DNA of 16,518 nt, taken from NCBI GenBank assembly GCA_019421365.1, contig JAHZFJ010000050.1:1-16518 (forward strand). The letters run 5' to 3'. Under the pieces are notes generated by a model. The model was given only the letters and a program-made list of their open reading frames with translations, made no database searches and had not been told where the DNA came from. A program made the translations under genes and the position numbers. Below are positions 14,365-16,518 of this stretch, one piece after another; position 1 is the first letter of the stretch; the number at the start of each line of letters is the position of its first letter. Origin of the DNA: Lachnospiraceae bacterium (lineage in GTDB: Bacteria > Bacillota > Clostridia > Lachnospirales > Lachnospiraceae).

Positions 14365-14393
14365 TTTAATTAATACTTTTGTTATGGTATAAT
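14365..14393 (+). promoter_or_regulatory. Extended -10 promoter of the pullulanase gene
   Basis: TATAAT (14388-14393) is preceded by TGG (14385-14387), a perfect extended -10. The -35 position at 17 bp reads TTTAAT, a weak match, consistent with dependence on an activator at 14334-14356. The leader is about 57 nt. Confidence 0.75.
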
Positions 14394-14427
14394 ACGGTAT
14401 ATAACGCTAGTTCGGAGGAACAAAATA

Positions 14428-14535
14428 GTGAAAATTAAGACTGAAAGGAAAAACATATGGATCAAAAATACCAGAAACATCCGTATTCAACAAAGCAATT
14501 TAACGAATTGTATTTCTATGATAAGAGTGATTTAG
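14428..14535 (+). CDS. Candidate small ORF overlapping the pullulanase start
   Basis: A GTG at 14428 preceded by CGGAGGAAC (GGAGG at 14414-14418, 9 nt before it) opens a 35-codon frame that ends at TAG 14533-14535, overlapping the first 26 codons of the pullulanase gene in another frame. Its ribosome site is better than that of the pullulanase (AAAGGA). The peptide is basic and polar (K, N, I, R, Q) with no recognised motif. It may be a leader peptide that affects pullulanase translation, or a chance frame. Confidence 0.3.
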   Translation: MKIKTERKNIWIKNTRNIRIQQSNLTNCISMIRVI

Positions 14536-16412
14536 GAGTTACTTATAGTAAAGAGCATACAGGGTTTAAAGTCTGGGCTCCAACAGCTGATAAAGTCGCA
14601 GTAAAACTCTATGAAGAGGGACTTGGAGATAATTTTATTAAGAAAATATCTATGTATAGAGGAGTTGCAGGTACATGGGAGTTAATAGTAGAAGAGGATT
14701 TGAATGAAGTCTATTATACATATGAAGTTACTATCGAAGATACCGTTAATGAAACCATTGATCCATATGCGAAGGCAGCAGGTGCCAATGGTATTCGAGG
14801 GATGATTCTAAATTTAAATCGGACTAACCCAAAAGGTTGGTCCGAAGATAAAAAACCAGAGTTTAAGGAAGATACGGATGCAATCATTTATGAGCTTCAT
14901 GTAAGAGATCTTTCTATGAATAGCGACTCGGGTATTAAGAATAAAGGAAAATTCCTTGGAATCGCAGAAACAGGTACTATAAGCACAAGCGGATTGACCA
15001 GTGGAATGGACCATATGAAAGAGCTGGGTATCACACATGTTCATCTACTACCTGTGTTTGATTATCATACAGTGGATGAGACACAATTACAGTTTCCTCA
15101 ATTTAATTGGGGTTATGATCCTAAGAATTATAATTTACCGGAAGGTTCTTACTCTACAGATCCTTTTCATGGAGACGTACGTATTAAGGAGTTCAAACAA
15201 ATGGTTAAAGCACTTCATGACAATGGAATTCGTGTAATTATGGATGTTGTCTATAATCATACATTTGCAAACGAAGAGTCAAGCTTCCATAAGATAGTAC
15301 CTGAATATTATCACCGTGTAGTGAATGGTAAGTTTAGCGATGGTTCTGCATGTGGTAATGAAACGGCATCGGAACGTTCTATGGTTAGAAAGTTCATTGT
15401 AGATTCGGTTGTTTATTGGGCTACAGAGTACCATATTGATGGATTTCGCTTTGACTTAATGGCATTACATGATATCGAAACAATGAATGCTGTTAGAGAG
15501 GCAATTGATAAGATTGACCCTACTATTTTATTATATGGTGAAGGTTGGACAGGATCTGATTCTGTACTACCAAAAGAGAAACAAGCTTTAAAGGCTCATA
15601 CATACAAATTAAATCGCATAGGCGCATTTAGTGATGATATGCGAGATGGGATTAAAGGAAGCGTATTCGATGGGGGAGATAGGGGATTTGTTAGTGGTAA
15701 ATTAGGTTTAGAAGAGAACATTAAGTTTGGAATTGTAGCGTCAACAAGCCATCCACAAGTTAAGAATCATATAGCATGGACACATAATCCAGGCCAATGT
15801 ATTAATTATACATCTGTTCATGATAATTTTACACTATGGGACAAGCTTGCTATGTCGTGTAAAGATGCCACAGAAGAACAGCGTATTCGCATGAATAAAT
15901 TATCGGCTGCAATTATACTTACCTCCCAAGGAGTTCCATTATTTCAAGCGGGAGAGGAAATTCTTCGTAGTAAGCCTGTAGAAGGACAAGAAGGTATGTA
16001 TGATCACAACAGTTATGTATCTTCCGATATTGTAAACGCCATCCGTTGGAGCAATAAGAAGAAATACTATTCTGTATATGAATATTATCGTGGACTTATT
16101 GCGTTTCGAAAGGAGCACCCAGCACTACGTATGAGAACGGAAGCAGATATTAAGAAACATCTTGTATTTATCGAAGATCTTCCTGATCAAGTAGTAGCTT
16201 ATACAATCAAGGAAAATCCAACTGAGGAAAAAGCAAAAGAGATCTATGTTATCTTCAATGCTTCCAATAAGAAGGTTAAGATGCCATTGGGTAAAGGTAT
16301 ATGGAATGTATATGTGAATGCAGATAATGCAGGAACAGAGGTATTATCAATAGAAGATAATGAAACCGTAGTAGTTGATGAAATTTCAGCGATGGTTTTA
16401 GTTAGACAGTAA
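14457..16412 (+). CDS. pulA: Type I pullulanase (cytoplasmic)
   Basis: This 651-aa protein has no signal peptide, so it acts in the cytoplasm. Residues 1-20 are followed by a CBM48 E-set (about 30-125; TGFKVWAPTADKVAV) and the GH13 barrel (about 140-560). The type I pullulanase signature is present as FNWGYDP (216-222, usually YNWGYDP) followed by KNYNLPEGSYSTDP. Catalytic regions are complete: DVVYNH (263-268), GFRFD with nucleophile D333, YGEGW with acid/base E362, and SVHDN with D456. The C-terminal beta domain runs to residue 651. It hydrolyses alpha-1,6 links in pullulan, branched maltooligosaccharides or glycogen. AAAGGA is 7 nt before ATG. It follows the secreted GH13 gene but has its own promoter and terminator, so the two form a functional pair rather than one operon. 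Confidence 0.95.
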   Translation: MDQKYQKHPYSTKQFNELYFYDKSDLGVTYSKEHTGFKVWAPTADKVAVKLYEEGLGDNFIKKISMYRGVAGTWELIVEEDLNEVYYTYEVTIEDTVNETIDPYAKAAGANGIRGMILNLNRTNPKGWSEDKKPEFKEDTDAIIYELHVRDLSMNSDSGIKNKGKFLGIAETGTISTSGLTSGMDHMKELGITHVHLLPVFDYHTVDETQLQFPQFNWGYDPKNYNLPEGSYSTDPFHGDVRIKEFKQMVKALHDNGIRVIMDVVYNHTFANEESSFHKIVPEYYHRVVNGKFSDGSACGNETASERSMVRKFIVDSVVYWATEYHIDGFRFDLMALHDIETMNAVREAIDKIDPTILLYGEGWTGSDSVLPKEKQALKAHTYKLNRIGAFSDDMRDGIKGSVFDGGDRGFVSGKLGLEENIKFGIVASTSHPQVKNHIAWTHNPGQCINYTSVHDNFTLWDKLAMSCKDATEEQRIRMNKLSAAIILTSQGVPLFQAGEEILRSKPVEGQEGMYDHNSYVSSDIVNAIRWSNKKKYYSVYEYYRGLIAFRKEHPALRMRTEADIKKHLVFIEDLPDQVVAYTIKENPTEEKAKEIYVIFNASNKKVKMPLGKGIWNVYVNADNAGTEVLSIEDNETVVVDEISAMVLVRQ

Positions 16413-16420
16413 TGAATAAA

Positions 16421-16456
16421 AAAAGGTTGTTACAAAAACATTTGCAACAACCTTTT
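16421..16456 (+). terminator. Terminator of the pullulanase gene
   Basis: AAAAGGTTGTT (16421-16431) pairs with AACAACCTTTT (16446-16456), with a 14-nt loop. The right arm ends in TTTT. It starts 9 nt after the stop. The A-run on the left makes it partly bidirectional. Confidence 0.85.
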
Positions 16457-16478
16457 ATATAATAAAGGTTCTATAATA

Positions 16479-16515
16479 AATGTTGGGGTGTGTTGAAAAA
16501 TACACTTCCAACATT
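16479..16515. terminator. Second hairpin at the window end
   Basis: AATGTTGG (16479-16486) pairs with CCAACATT (16508-16515); GTGTG/TACAC continue the stem inside, across a small bulge. CTT follows and the window ends, so the tail cannot be judged. It could be the terminator of a convergent gene to the right. Confidence 0.4.
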
Positions 16516-16518
16516 CTT

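Noticed and set aside
1..16518. CRISPR array, toxin-antitoxin pair, phage or defence genes
   Set aside because: No regularly spaced repeats, no paired small toxin-like genes and no phage or nuclease families are visible among the supported genes.

Overview
The window is AT-rich DNA from a low-GC Gram-positive bacterium. The gene content (DUF951-rpsF-ssb-rpsR cluster, strong AAGGAGG ribosome sites, large secreted starch enzyme with Big_2 domains and a C-terminal module typical of Lachnospiraceae surface proteins) points to a saccharolytic clostridium of the Lachnospiraceae, of the Lachnoclostridium (Clostridium) phytofermentans kind. The species is an inference from pattern recognition, not a database match.

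Layout. (1) 1-65 holds two compact hairpins that look like the right end of an IS200/IS605-type element lying to the left. (2) 66-956 (minus) is a PAP2-family membrane phosphatase. A gene-poor gap of about 430 bp follows, with a strong terminator-like hairpin that has no visible gene in front of it. (3) 1390-3877 holds two tandem, secreted, pre-peptidase-C-like paralogs of 392 and 391 aa. Each has its own sigma-A-type promoter, and the second has a striking nested inverted repeat between promoter and start codon. A bidirectional terminator (3893-3929) separates them from a convergent hemolysin III/PAQR-like membrane protein (minus). (4) 4818-6264 is the conserved housekeeping block DUF951, rpsF (S6), ssb and rpsR (S18), with a good promoter and a structured leader in front of rpsF and a long terminator behind rpsR. 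(5) 6589-7455 is a stand-alone protein that looks like an alpha/alpha-toroid (terpenoid-cyclase-like fold) protein. (6) 7858-8922 is a lipoprotein whose C-terminal third is interrupted by a 60-residue, almost pure Asn/Thr tract. (7) 9168-14216 is a 1682-aa secreted multidomain GH13 enzyme, followed by a 651-aa cytoplasmic type I pullulanase (14457-16412).

How the genes work together. The two GH13 enzymes form a plausible starch/pullulan pathway: the secreted enzyme binds and cuts polymer outside, and the cytoplasmic pullulanase debranches imported oligosaccharides. Both have similar CGAAA repeats just upstream of the -35 region, which suggests a shared regulator. The rpsF-ssb-rpsR block serves translation and DNA replication. 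The PPC-like pair, the lipoprotein and the toroid protein are cell-surface or accessory genes of unknown role. I found no CRISPR array, prophage, tRNA, rRNA or recognised riboswitch, and no clear multi-gene novel system. The most interesting items are the nested operator-like repeat at 2638-2687, the shared repeats before the GH13 genes, the Asn/Thr lipoprotein and the orphan terminator at 1256-1300.
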